DNA from: Cylicocyclus nassatus
Lineage: Eukaryota > Nematoda > Chromadorea > Rhabditida > Strongylidae
Direction of reading: 5' to 3'
NCBI GenBank assembly: GCA_958299035.1
Contig: CATQJL010000112.1
Location: 68,789,117 to 68,853,116 of the forward strand
Length of the DNA: 64,000 nucleotides
Positions 11,401 to 20,647 of the stretch are shown in pieces. Both the position numbers and the translations under genes were made by a program. Each line of letters begins with the position of its first letter. Position 1 is the stretch's first letter. A model generated the notes under the pieces. That model had not been told where the DNA came from and made no database searches. It saw only the letters and a list, made by a program, of their open reading frames with translations.

Positions 11401-11494
11401 TGGTTGCACATTATCTGGGTTCTTTATTGATTCTCAATATAAATTCAGGCTTATTGGCGACTACTATCATCCCGAAGACGTCACGGAGTCTTGA
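8484..11494 (+). CDS. eif2b2: Translation initiation factor eIF2B subunit beta, complete spliced gene
   Basis: Nine exons with fully consistent phases give 337 aa: 8484-8545, 8637-8726, 8875-9002, 9243-9358, 9409-9561, 10875-10976, 11030-11155, 11208-11398, 11449-11494. The human protein has about 351 aa. Family matches in order: LETLQFLRKVI; VIRNVLMMVAKLAREE (family RRVLKIIREE); GLIQAINEV (family NIIEAINELL); CENIAARAADL (family MENIAAQALEHI); LSAFLASARLTRKHRV (family VEAFLKEAARKRKFHV); KVLLPGAAVFPDGSCLVPAG (family [20 protein letters not shown]); YKITP; and a C-terminus TLYISNSA...SHVYRLIGDYYHPED (family [26 protein letters not shown]). eIF2B exchanges GDP for GTP on eIF2, and beta is a regulatory subunit. 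The segment after RKHRV is about 11 residues shorter than in human and poorly conserved, the weakest part of the model. The intron at 9562-10874 holds a foldback element, and the intron at 9003-9242 is in frame and open. Confidence 0.9.
9069..9225. repeat. Two inverted LINE-derived fragments inside an eIF2B-beta intron
   Basis: Position 9069-9089 (CGATTCATGACACGCAAAGAC) is inverted at 9194-9214. The second copy continues into GCCTATAT and matches the reverse transcriptase fragment at 2700-2740. Both lie inside intron 9003-9242, which supports reading this segment as intron rather than exon. Confidence 0.55.
9869..9942 (+). repeat. tRNA-derived (SINE-like) sequence with A and B boxes
   Basis: The A-box-like TGATCTAGTGG is at 9878-9888 and a perfect B box GGTTCGAATCC at 9924-9934. 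The spacing is that of a tRNA gene, but the T-arm and acceptor stems pair poorly. This is a tRNA pseudogene or SINE head, not a working tRNA. Confidence 0.6.
10128..10212 (-). repeat. Second tRNA-derived sequence, inverted relative to the first
   Basis: On the minus strand the A-box-like TTGTCTAATGG (10186-10176) and B box GGTTCAAATCC (10140-10130) mirror the copy at 9869-9942 within the same foldback. Stems are degenerate. Confidence 0.55.
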
Positions 11495-11651
11495 TTTTTT
11501 TTCTTGCGATAATATTGTTGGTTGGTTTTGTCTGTTAATAGGGGGAGAAGATGATAAAATATATTCACTTCTTTACTGTTATAAGTATCCGCTGGTTTTT
11601 GTGAAACGCTGGGAAGGATAGTAAATTTACCAGAGGTCACAAGGGGAGGAC

Positions 11652-11871
11652 TGTCAGGTTAAAGGTCTGCAGGTCCTTTACCTGATGTGTAGCGGTAAGT
11701 ACAAGAGTCTTATTTACTAATATTTATTATTTAGAATATATAGAGGGGAAGTGGGGGAAAGGGGAAGAAGCCGCAAGGGCAACCTGCTGGTAGCGGTCGT
11801 CGGGGGTCACTGTCCTCCAGCGGGCTTTACAACCCGCTCCAAGAGGAGGGACAGCTGATGTGGACCCGACA
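11652..11871 (-). repeat. 3' LTR
   Basis: 220 bp, apparently identical to 21425-21644. It includes AT-rich sequence (TTTACTAATATTTATTATTTAG) and a GC-rich half. It lies 157 bp after the stop codon of eIF2B-beta and in opposite orientation, so it may supply or disturb that gene's 3' end. Confidence 0.85.
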
Positions 11872-11959
11872 TCTCCATTCCTTTGAGAAGCTCGTCCTCG
11901 AGCTTGTGGCATGGCTGAGGTTTCGAGACGTTGTGGTGGTTGGCGTTGATGTGGTGGAT

Positions 11960-12120
11960 GTTCTTCCGAGTGACGTGCGTTGAAGTTTGCACGTAATTTA
12001 CGGCGAGAACATACAATTGAAGTGTGATATATCGAAATATGGCAGAAGTTCTTCCGGGTAACGTGTGTTGGAATTTACACGTGATTTACGGCGAGAACGT
12101 ACAGTTGGCGTGATGATATG
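11960..12120. repeat. Diverged tandem duplication, unit about 86 bp
   Basis: The block TTCTTCCGAGTGACGTGCGT...TTACGGCGAGAACATACA is repeated about 86 bp further on with roughly ten changes. It lies in the 3' non-coding end of the LTR element. Confidence 0.6.
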
Positions 12121-12122
12121 TT

Positions 12123-12992
12123 AAAATACATACAGAAATGAGGATATGGATCCGGTGGACTGCGAGCAGACACGACCTTCACCTAGAATATCCTTTGGCG
12201 TTGAGTAAGATCGTCCTCGAGCTTGAAGGTAGCTGAGGAGAGGGGGAGGAACTGCGGAGAGATGCAGTTGATGTGAATGGGGTTCCCGGCGTGATGCTGG
12301 GAAGGAGTTGGAGTGGAATTGTAGGAAATGGAGATGGACCGATTGATTTTAAAGCTTGGTAAAAATGGAGTTGATCGGATGGCAAATGATTTAACATTTG
12401 GGGCGGAGTTTACAGCATGTAGAAAATTGTAGTATGAAATTACTGAACATACGAAGTAGAAGGTATGAGAAAAAAAATTGGTTAACAGCAAATTATTTTA
12501 CGGTGGTAATAATGGTAATAAATGCATGATACATATACGCAAGAAAAAATTTTAACAATAATTTTTAGGCAATTATAAAACATAATTCAATAGTAATTTT
12601 ACAAAAAAATTACAAAATTTAGTTCACAGGAACATTTTCTGTGGATAATTGCATGTAAAACAGAGGCGTAACGAGTTTGTATGTTGAATTGGGCACTGCA
12701 CACTTTGTTTTCATTCAACATAAGGGCAAAATTTGTTTGTTACAAAAAGGATTTTTGATGTTAAGCTGCCTAGTGCGAAAGATTTCTTTGAATTGCCTGT
12801 TCAAAGAAAATTTTAAGAGACGTAAATACGCGACGGTGCAGCAAAAAATAGGGGAAACAAACTGACCTTAGAGAATGAATAACTACTTATTGCAAAATAT
12901 CAAATGGATATAAAAAATTTAGCGAGCAATAGGTGAAGGTCGTGTCTGCTCGCAGTCCACCGGATCCATATCCTCATTTCTGTATGTATTTT
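12123..12992. repeat. Perfect 62-bp inverted repeat around a 746-bp AT-rich segment
   Basis: 12123-12184 and 12931-12992 are exact reverse complements over 62 bases as far as I can read. The right copy overlaps the last codons and the stop of the gag frame, so the left copy is an inverted duplicate of the gag end. The enclosed 12185-12930 has no recognisable gene. This looks like a rearrangement in the place where pol should be. Confidence 0.75.
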
Positions 12993-13500
12993 AGAAGTGG
13001 ACCTAATAGCTTAAGCTTTTGCTTAATTTGATTATGCAAGCCTTTCATAAAAATTGTATTTAGTAACCAGTCACGTGTGGCTGCATCACTATCATCTGGA
13101 TAAGCTTCCAAAATCTGTTGCCTAAGTCTATTCGAAAAGAGAGTGGGAGATTCTCCTGGATTCATTTTCATATCCATCATTCTGTCACGTGCATTATCCA
13201 AAAATTGTTCCGTTGCAAAATGAGATTTTAATTTTTGAGTGACAGTATTCCATACTAATTTTTCTTCAGATGGTATGTTATCATACACAGCTTTTGCAAC
13301 ACCTGTCAAATGAGCTGGAAGAAGGCGTACCTTCTTTTGATCACTTAAACCCATTATTGAAGAAATTTCGCAAAATTGTGTAAGAAAATGCATGAATCCT
13401 TTATCTCCTAGGTCTCCCGAAAAGACTGGCAGTTTGTTACAGTAAGTAGAAAGCGTTAACTTATCGAAAACAGAATCTAAATGATCAATAAAAGAAGCTT

Positions 13501-13935
13501 CTTCTTGTTAGTTGCTTGAGCGAAGTCCAAGATTGGTACAGAACTTTATCGCACAGAATAACAGACTAACGTTTCGGCGAACTCGCTTTCTTCAGAGTCT
13601 GAAAAGTCGAAGACACATGAGTAAACTATCCGATCAAACACCTCGTCGACTACAGAAAGGAGCCCAACCCTCTAAGAAAAACAACAGCCTTAACCAAAAC
13701 CAAGATTAAGCCAGTGCTCACCTTAACAGATGAAAAGTTGGTGGGTGCAGACCACTTATGCCAAAAGCTGTACCGCCTTACTTTTATAGTTAACTAGTGA
13801 CCCGGTTCTGACCTGACCTCATTATTCAAAAGCCACAGAGGCTCTGATAAGGAGACAGCTCGTTAGTAATGGCTAGGCACTCGTCCTTCCGGTTGATTTT
13901 TGGATTTTGGGCGGCTATCCAAAACGCTTCGAGTG
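13501..13935 (-). repeat. PLE pseudo-LTR, downstream copy
   Basis: 435 bp, apparently identical to 16531-16965. It includes the last 110 bases of the endonuclease frame region (ending 13826) and a candidate hammerhead ribozyme. Confidence 0.85.
13562..13602 (-). ncRNA. Candidate minimal hammerhead ribozyme in PLE repeat
   Basis: On the minus strand the core reads CTGAAGA (13595-13589), a short stem II GCGA-GT-TCGC, then GAAAC, a 2-bp stem III with loop GTTA, and GTC (13566-13564). This is the CUGANGA...GAAA...GUC order with the tiny stem III typical of PLE hammerheads. Stem I is weak if drawn the classical way (a U-U at position 1.1/2.1). Alternatively CAGACT/AGTCTG closes a longer plain hairpin. 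Motif order is strong, activity is unproven. Confidence 0.5.
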
Positions 13936-14746
13936 TCTTGCGCGCTAGGATCTCGGGTCCACGTGCCAGGATTCGAACCTGCACTCCCACCTCCGCGTCG
14001 TCATGGCTGAGCCTGCGATGCATGCCTAACGGAGTAGCTGCGTTGCCCTTGCTGAGTCCATCTAAGTGTTCTTTGATGCGCGTGCATAGGGGGCGACCCG
14101 TCTCGCCAATATACGTGTCTCCACATGATGTACACGTGATAAGGTAGACAACACCTGATATCATACAGTCTCCTTCCTTGCCGAATGGACAAATCACACA
14201 ATTAGACGTTGTACAGAGACGATCGTACTCCCGGTTTCGTACTAGCTGCTGTTTAAGGTTTGCAGGCGGAATGTCGACGATCCTTACAATATCGTTGAGG
14301 CCTGCTTGATGAAGTAATCTGCGAACAGCCCTACTAAACTCTTCCGAAATATATGGTAGACAAAATGGAATCTGATCTTCAGCTTCTAATCTAGGCGGTG
14401 TACGATGGACTCGGAATCTGTAAGGGTGATAAGCTTTTGTGTTGTACCCATTAGACCTTGCTACTGATTCTGCAAGCTCTAGCGAACGCATTTTCTCGTC
14501 CCTATCAGAAGAGACCCCCGCAGCCGTTCTAAACATATTTCCTATGACGGATGCCTTTATTCGAGCGGGATGTGCTGAAGAATGGTGTACTAAGATGTTT
14601 TTGCTGCTCGGCTTTCGGTACCATCTTGTCTTGAACCCTCTGCCCGATGAACATAACTGTACGTTGAGGAACGGCAGCCATCCATCTTTGGGTTTTTCCC
14701 TCGTCATCTTGATGTTAGCGTCCTGGAATTCATGATGTTGAAGCAA
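13826..14746 (-). CDS. PLE C-terminal part: RT thumb and GIY-YIG endonuclease
   Basis: This frame overlaps the reverse transcriptase frame by 43 bases in another phase and continues it. It has the end of the RT domain (KPKDGWLPFLNVQL), a Cys-rich linker (CTTSNCVICPFGKEGDC) like the Zn finger found before PLE endonucleases, then the GIY-YIG core VVYLITCTSCGDTYIGETGR with the downstream catalytic Arg in TRIKEHLDGL. The GIY-YIG nuclease nicks target DNA to prime reverse transcription. The first in-frame ATG is probably not used as a start; translation would have to arrive from the upstream frame. Confidence 0.85.
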   Translation of the reverse strand: MLQHHEFQDANIKMTREKPKDGWLPFLNVQLCSSGRGFKTRWYRKPSSKNILVHHSSAHPARIKASVIGNMFRTAAGVSSDRDEKMRSLELAESVARSNGYNTKAYHPYRFRVHRTPPRLEAEDQIPFCLPYISEEFSRAVRRLLHQAGLNDIVRIVDIPPANLKQQLVRNREYDRLCTTSNCVICPFGKEGDCMISGVVYLITCTSCGDTYIGETGRPLCTRIKEHLDGLSKGNAATPLGMHRRLSHDDAEVGVQVRILARGPEILARKTLEAFWIAAQNPKINRKDECLAITNELSPYQSLCGF

Positions 14747-16560
14747 GTATCAAGCTCGGCCTGGGTAGGACACACGATACAGCAGTCGTCCACGTACCGA
14801 CAGTACAGCAGAGGCTTGCTCGCCAGTACCGGGGCTTCCACCTTCGACATGAAAACAATTGCCAAGGTCGGCGCTAGCCTCTGTCCCATAGCCAATCCTC
14901 TTATCTGCCTGTAATAGTCTCCACACCAACGAAATATGGAGCAGTTGAGACACTCTTTGACCAAAGACAAAATGCCTCTGATGCTAAGACCATGAAGATT
15001 GAGTGACGACTGGTGTTCTACAAGAAGTTCAAAGGTTGCTTGCATTGCGGCGTCGTTGGAGACGTTGGTATAGAGCGATTCCACATCGAAAGACTCCAGA
15101 ACGCACCCTTGCCTTACATTGGTGCTGCGCAGACGATCAAGAAACATTTTGGTGTTTGAGAGATGTGCGGGGACAAATCTGAGCAGTTGAGAAAGAATAG
15201 TATTGAGAAACCACGAAATCCTATCCGTAGGACCTCCGACACCGCTGATGATAGGCCTCACCTTAAAGTCTTGCGGATTATTAGACGTTAAACTATCAAT
15301 AGGCACTTTATGTGTCTTGATTAGAGTGTACAGGACCGGACACATAGGCAGATCGGTCTTCAAACGTGAAGCGAGAGCCCTAGGAATGCCTTCAGCCTTA
15401 GCTACGTCTAACCATACCCTGTTTAAGCGGCGGTATTGCTTCCTGAAATCGTTTGCTGTCACAGGCTCGTATACGGTAATATCCTGCAGATGGTGTTTGG
15501 TGATCGCCATGTCCAGATCTCGAGAAAGGATCACAAACTCCCCTCCTTTGTCGCTGACAGACACCTTGATCTCCCCTGCAGCGCAAAGGTCGCGAATTTC
15601 GCGCAGGCCGCGGCGTTGCAAAAATGTTAAATTACTATTTTGGCGTTTTTGGCGAAAACGACTGAGAATTGAGAACAACCCCGTAGCAAACACTCGAAAC
15701 TTGGCGTCCGCTGGTTGATTAGGCTCTTGTGGTTTGTATACCAAACGCGGGAAAGGAATAACTGGCCATGTTTTCCCCGCAGCTGTTTCGCCGTCTCTTG
15801 CGCTCTCTCGCTCGTTGGCTCGCTGACGTATCTTTTCGTGAACATATTGCAGGCTGCCAACAATCCTACGCGATACCCGAGATCCAATTGATTGATTAGG
15901 TGCGAAACTAGGACCAAGATCCAGTAATGATAGCGCATCATCGGAAATGAGTGCATTGCCAATTACTGACACCCGGAATCGACTAGGAGCATTAGTGAGA
16001 GAGGAAGCAGCACAGTTTTGACTTTCGTAACCACAATTGTTTGCACTAGCCGGCTCTTGTGAATGGTCTTGCCCCTGTTCAACTAAAGTTTTGAACTTTT
16101 TCTGCAATCTAGACTTAGTATTAGATCGGATATGATTACAGATGTGCTTCGACTCACCCACGATCCTCTTCCAAAGGCGATCAGGCATATATCGTACACA
16201 ACATTGCTCCTTGTACAAACACTTAGACAACATCTTATACATATGATCTTGCTTGGATCGCAGTGCCATACGAAGAAGTTGTTGCTCGATTTTCTTCACT
16301 TGTTGACTTTCTTTGGGTAGACCGCATACTTCGTGTATTCGTTTCCTTGAGATAAACTTCGGCATCACATGTTCTTCTAAGCAGCGGCGTAGGAAGTGGA
16401 TGGTCTGCCTCTTCGAGACAATCTTTTGTCTCAAAGAGAGAGTTTCTTTTACGAGTCGAAAGGAAGTTGCTGGTACATCGTTCATAAGCATCCATGTTCG
16501 ACTGTCCATAAATCTTGGCATAGTTGCAATCTTCTTGTTAGTTGCTTGAGCGAAGTCCAA
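14704..16560 (-). CDS. PLE reverse transcriptase frame (618 codons), ends in a frameshift
   Basis: Reverse transcriptase motifs appear in the usual order: a conserved TLIKTHKVP block, FKVRPIISGVGGPTDRIS, motif A FDVESLYTNV, motif B GLAMGQRLAPTLAIVFMSKV, and motif C YVDDCCIV with the catalytic Asp pair. The N-terminal half is basic and helical. The frame stops at 14704, just after FNIMNS, while the next frame picks up the continuation DANIKMTREKPKDGWLPFLNV (thumb region) at about 14730. One base lost or gained near 14728-14733 splits what is one polyprotein in other PLEs. This is a recent lesion, an assembly error or, less likely, programmed shifting. The start at 16560 lies inside the long repeat. 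Confidence 0.85.
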   Translation of the reverse strand: MDFAQATNKKIATMPRFMDSRTWMLMNDVPATSFRLVKETLSLRQKIVSKRQTIHFLRRCLEEHVMPKFISRKRIHEVCGLPKESQQVKKIEQQLLRMALRSKQDHMYKMLSKCLYKEQCCVRYMPDRLWKRIVGESKHICNHIRSNTKSRLQKKFKTLVEQGQDHSQEPASANNCGYESQNCAASSLTNAPSRFRVSVIGNALISDDALSLLDLGPSFAPNQSIGSRVSRRIVGSLQYVHEKIRQRANERESARDGETAAGKTWPVIPFPRLVYKPQEPNQPADAKFRVFATGLFSILSRFRQKRQNSNLTFLQRRGLREIRDLCAAGEIKVSVSDKGGEFVILSRDLDMAITKHHLQDITVYEPVTANDFRKQYRRLNRVWLDVAKAEGIPRALASRLKTDLPMCPVLYTLIKTHKVPIDSLTSNNPQDFKVRPIISGVGGPTDRISWFLNTILSQLLRFVPAHLSNTKMFLDRLRSTNVRQGCVLESFDVESLYTNVSNDAAMQATFELLVEHQSSLNLHGLSIRGILSLVKECLNCSIFRWCGDYYRQIRGLAMGQRLAPTLAIVFMSKVEAPVLASKPLLYCRYVDDCCIVCPTQAELDTCFNIMNSRTLTSR

Positions 16561-16965
16561 GATTGGTACAGAACTTTATCGCACAGAATAACAGACTAAC
16601 GTTTCGGCGAACTCGCTTTCTTCAGAGTCTGAAAAGTCGAAGACACATGAGTAAACTATCCGATCAAACACCTCGTCGACTACAGAAAGGAGCCCAACCC
16701 TCTAAGAAAAACAACAGCCTTAACCAAAACCAAGATTAAGCCAGTGCTCACCTTAACAGATGAAAAGTTGGTGGGTGCAGACCACTTATGCCAAAAGCTG
16801 TACCGCCTTACTTTTATAGTTAACTAGTGACCCGGTTCTGACCTGACCTCATTATTCAAAAGCCACAGAGGCTCTGATAAGGAGACAGCTCGTTAGTAAT
16901 GGCTAGGCACTCGTCCTTCCGGTTGATTTTTGGATTTTGGGCGGCTATCCAAAACGCTTCGAGTG
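16531..16965 (-). repeat. PLE pseudo-LTR, upstream copy
   Basis: Matches 13501-13935. The reverse transcriptase frame starts inside it, at 16560 on the minus strand. Confidence 0.85.
16592..16632 (-). ncRNA. Second copy of the candidate hammerhead ribozyme
   Basis: Same motif in the upstream repeat: CTGAAGA, stem II, GAAAC and GTC at the matching positions. Paired ribozymes, one per repeat, would release unit-length RNA from a tandem transcript, the arrangement described for PLEs. Confidence 0.5.
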
Positions 16966-18867
16966 CTTCTTAAGAAAGAAGCTTCGTATTGCCGGACTGC
17001 AGCTGCTTGCTGTTGCCAGGAATTGGTTGAATATGATTTTGTTGCATATGCTCATTTGGAACTTCCATGTTTTCTGAGACAATTTAATAACTGATTTGGA
17101 AAAGGTGTGATTACTGGCCGAGAAAAATTTAGCGGTGTAAAATGCGGAATTTGCTGTGATTGCACAACTGCTGTTGAGTAAGGTACGAAAATTGGCTGTT
17201 TTTCTTGGATTACGGTACTTGAATGTGATTGGTCTAGGTGTACTGTACTTGGAGTTGGTATAAAAGGTCTTGGTTGCTCTTGGACTACTGTAGTTGGGTG
17301 TGGGACAAAAGTTGGTACTTGTTCTTGAGGTGGATACGGTACAAAAGTTTGTGATTGGTTGTGAGGTACTGTAATGGGATGTGGTACAAAAGTTGGTGTC
17401 TGTTCCTGGGTTACTGTAGTTGGCTGTGACTCAAAAAGTTGCGGCTGGGTTACGGTAGTTGGGTGTGGTACGAAAATTGGTGGCTGTTCTTGGATTACTG
17501 TAGCTAAGTTTTGTTCTTGGGTTACTGTAGCTAAGTTTCCGGTAGAAACTGAAGATTGTTTTTCTTGAAGTAAATTCTTATCCTCAAGTGGGGGCTCTGG
17601 AGTTTTAGAAAGTAGAGGCTGAGGTGAGTTTGGCTTAGATAATACTTGACTAGATGAACTTGGTTGAGGATCGACTAGCTGAGGCGACTTTGAATCTGAT
17701 TTTATCAGCTGAGATGAATTAGAGCGCGATTTAGTTGGGTTTAGAGTGTTTACGAGTGATTTATCGGGACTAGATGAACTCAGAAGAGGAGAAGAGCTAG
17801 AAGATTCTATAGAAGAACTATCGGGAGGGGGTGCACTGCTTGCACGCTGGATTGGACTAGTTGGGCGGCTAGGTTCGTCTTGAACAAGTTGTAATTTATG
17901 TGGGATACGCGAGTGCGATCTTTGTCTTCTTTTAATTGAACCACGCGAAGTTGTATCACAAGGCTCAGAAGATTTACTAGAACCACTGCTCATGTTAATC
18001 TATCATACACCGAAAAAAATTTGTTCGTTGGATTTTTTTTTTCAAAAGAAGCGCAGAAAATTTTGAGTTGAGAAAGGAAAAGAAAAAAAATTTGGGACAG
18101 GAAAACAAAAATTTTTTTTCAAAACTTTTAGATTCTACTGAAGTTTAACTTTAATATCAGAAGTCTATCTAGCCCTGAGAATGGAACGAGAGGAAGAAAA
18201 TGTAAGAAAAAGGTAAGAAAATGAAGAATCTAGCAATAGAATCGCACCTCAATCCTATTCGTCGTTCGTCCTAGTTACGGTAGATCGATCGGCTTGATTG
18301 GTTGCTGACTACGGTAGATATGGCTGAGCTGAGCGCTTGGAAGAGAGAGATAGAGCTGGCGACCGAACTGGGTGGACACCAAGGGCGGAATGGCTCGGGC
18401 TTAGCGCGAAGGGGGCGGGTCAACAGAAAAATTACACTGGGTGGGCGGGGCTAGCCACTACCGTAAGAAAGTGTAAAATCGCTGACCTCATGTATTTAAA
18501 AATATATATCAATATATATATTCTATAAATACAATGGTATTTAATTATAAATATGAATATGAATAGTTATAGCTAGTTGTTGCTGTAGTTGCAGTAAATG
18601 GGCCGCTGCTGCCGTTTTTTGCCCCAATGGCGAAGTCTGCTTCTGGAGGACGCTCTGGTAAGGTAAAGTTTACAGCCCTGTGACATGTAAATTTACAACC
18701 CTCATACGCCCAAATATTATTGTATAAGTTAGGTCATCATTCTTACTTCTGCTCTTCTTATAGTCAACAGCTCCAAAAAGTGCTCTTCTCAGGTTTGTGA
18801 TTTTAGTTGTTTAATTATATTTCCTTTTTCAGATTTTATTCTCTAACACGCAAGAAAGGAAGAAAAA

Positions 18868-20299
18868 ATGTTCGCCAATGGACAAAACGATGCCGCGCGT
18901 CAAGCTGCTTGGGAGGTAGAGCTCGCAGCTCGTGGGGAGGCTAGAGAAGCCGTTTATAACGCGATGATGAACGGATCATCACCGTCGTGGGGGAATTTGG
19001 TGCGCAGCGTCAGCCCAGTCTCCGTGAGTTTTTTTTTTCCAATTTATCAAAAGAGAAAGAGAGAAAATCAGAATTATCTAATTTTATCGGAAAAAAGAAT
19101 ATTTCACTCTATCATCTTGTTTTATTTTCTTTTACTGTGTGTTTTTGAGGAAAAAAATGAGAGAGAAAAGAAATAAAAATATCTTATCCATTTTTTTCGT
19201 CTTATTTTATCGCGAGAAAAGAAGAAAAAAAAGGGAAAAAAATAGACATCATTTTATTTGATTATCTTTATTCCTATTTTATTGTGTGTGTTTTTTTTTC
19301 AGCCGCAGAGTTTCGGAGAGCATGTGGAGGACTTCAGTCCTCCAGCCTCCGGAAGGGCCTCTGTTGACCACACAACGGTGTTCAACGCTGCCACCCGGGC
19401 TGAACTGCATCTCACCGAATTCCTGGAAAGGATCGAGGAGCTGGAGGAAGAATTGCAGGTAGCCCGGAGACAAATCGAGGCTCTGCAATGGAGCAGGGGG
19501 CTGCGCGACAGCCAATATAGGAAGTCGGAGTCCCTGCGCAAAGAGCAAGAAAAGGTATGTTCATTTACAAAATTAAGTTTGATCTAGTTTAGCGGTTTTT
19601 TTCAATCTAATTTGCGGAGAGAAGGGAAAAAAATAATTTAACTTATGAGGAAGGAAAGAAAAAAATTTTTGTTTTAATTACTTATATTCAGGACCTGACT
19701 CGAATGGTGCGGGATCTGCAAACAGTTCATGAGGTGCTACCCAGAGCCCTCGAGGCGCACAGGGCCAAGGTCCGTTCGCTGCACCCAGAGGAAGAGGAAG
19801 AGCTCCTCCACCACTTCCTCAGGAGGGGAAACGTGGTGGAGACGTGCATTGAAATAATCAATCAATCAATCACGGCGAAGGCATGGTCCGCGTGACCACG
19901 GATAGGGACGAATTCTTCTTCGGTGAGTTTCTCCTCTTTTATTTTTTTTTATTATTATTTTCTCTTTTTTTTTCGGATTAAACTCAAAAAAAATGTCTTA
20001 AAGCCAAAAAAATTTTTTTTTCAGCCCCTATGCGGTCGGGCAAGAAGAAGAGGTTCAACCTCTTCCGCTTGGACAAATCGTGGCGCGCGGACCACCCCTG
20101 GGTGCGGCTGCACATGGGCCAATTGCGGTTGATCAACTATGGAAGGACAGCGCCGCTCCCAGACCACTTCGCCAAATTCCTGCTGAGGAATTTGGCCGGA
20201 ATATCGGAAGTGAGGTTAGAAAATGTTCACTGCGACTCTCTTAAAGAGTCGTGTGAAGCGCGCGGAAAGAAGTACGATTATACCGAGCGGCATTACTAA
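18868..20299 (+). pseudogene. Unrecognised four-exon coiled-coil gene, antisense inside the LTR element
   Basis: Exons 18868-19023, 19303-19554, 19692-19922 and 20025-20299 have canonical GTGAG/GTATG donors and TTTCAG-type acceptors. A further acceptor (CTTTTTCAG, ending 18832) precedes the ATG with an in-frame stop between them, so it fits trans-splicing. The stop TAA at 20297 is followed by AATAAA at 20350. The product begins MFANGQNDAARQAAWEVELA, has a Glu/Arg-rich coiled coil (LERIEELEEELQVARRQIEA) and a basic C-terminal part (SGKKKRFNLFRLDKSWRADH, then RLHMGQLRLINYGRTAPLPD). Exon 3 is out of frame: an ATCA run at 19856-19872 gives a premature TGA at 19893; two fewer or one more ATCA unit would open the frame, giving about 301 aa in the shorter case. 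I know no family for it. It lies between the 5' LTR and gag but on the opposite strand. Confidence 0.65.
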
Positions 20300-20349
20300 A
20301 AAAATGTATATTTAATCTATTGTTGATTGTTCTGTTTTTTTTTTGTTTG

Positions 20350-20355
20350 AATAAA
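20350..20355 (+). terminator. Polyadenylation signal of the antisense gene
   Basis: AATAAA about 50 bases after the stop codon, in an AT-rich stretch. Confidence 0.5.
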
Positions 20356-20647
20356 CTACTTATTGTGATTGTTTATTCATTGTAACAGGAATTAGGGTTG
20401 TAAAATAAAGTGTGAGCCACAGTTGGCGGGGTCGCAGCCATCGGAAAATATTGGGGGTCATAAATTATTCTTGTTGATGCGCGCCGTCAAATTAATTGCT
20501 TTATTTAATGTTGATAGCAGTTGCGCTCGTAAATTTCCTGGGGGATAAGCGCGTGTGGACAGTTGCGCGGTTTAAACTTTTCCGGAGGTTAGCATTCCAA
20601 GCTAGGTGTAATAGCAATAAAATATTTATGTAGGGCTTAGGTATACC

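Larger units (their letters stand above)
13501..16974 (-). mobile_element. Penelope-like retroelement (PLE) with GIY-YIG endonuclease
   Basis: A nearly complete element with 435-bp direct repeats (13501-13935 and 16531-16965), a reverse transcriptase frame and a GIY-YIG endonuclease frame. The sequence AAAGAAGCTTC stands on both sides (13491-13501 and 16975-16985), a 10-11 bp target duplication, and removing the element restores the gag frame. The last 9 bases, 16966-16974, repeat the start of the long repeat, as in the head-to-tail pLTR layout of PLEs. Repeats look identical, so the insertion is recent, later than the LTR element it sits in. Nematode PLEs of this build are usually placed in the Nematis group; that label is from memory. 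Confidence 0.9.
12974..17993 (-). pseudogene. LTR-retrotransposon gag, split by the nested Penelope-like element
   Basis: The frame opens at 17993 (MSSGSSKSSEPCDT) and runs to a TGA at 17052. It then continues in the same frame to 16975, is interrupted by the Penelope-like insertion, resumes in the same frame at 13500 and ends at 12974. The first 300 codons are low-complexity, rich in Ser, Pro, Gln and Thr, with repeated VTQEQ-P-FVPHPTTV units. The second part is a capsid-like domain: NKLPVFSGDLGDKGFMHFLT, then LSDQKKVRLLPAHLTGVAKA and SHFATEQFLDNARDRM, as in retrotransposon gag proteins. No zinc knuckle or pol follows. With one internal UGA and a 3.5-kb insertion it cannot make intact Gag. 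Confidence 0.8.

Noticed and set aside
18629..18832. Upstream ATGGCGAAGTCTGC exon joined to the antisense gene
   Set aside because: An in-frame TAA at 18844 separates any upstream exon from the main ATG at 18868.
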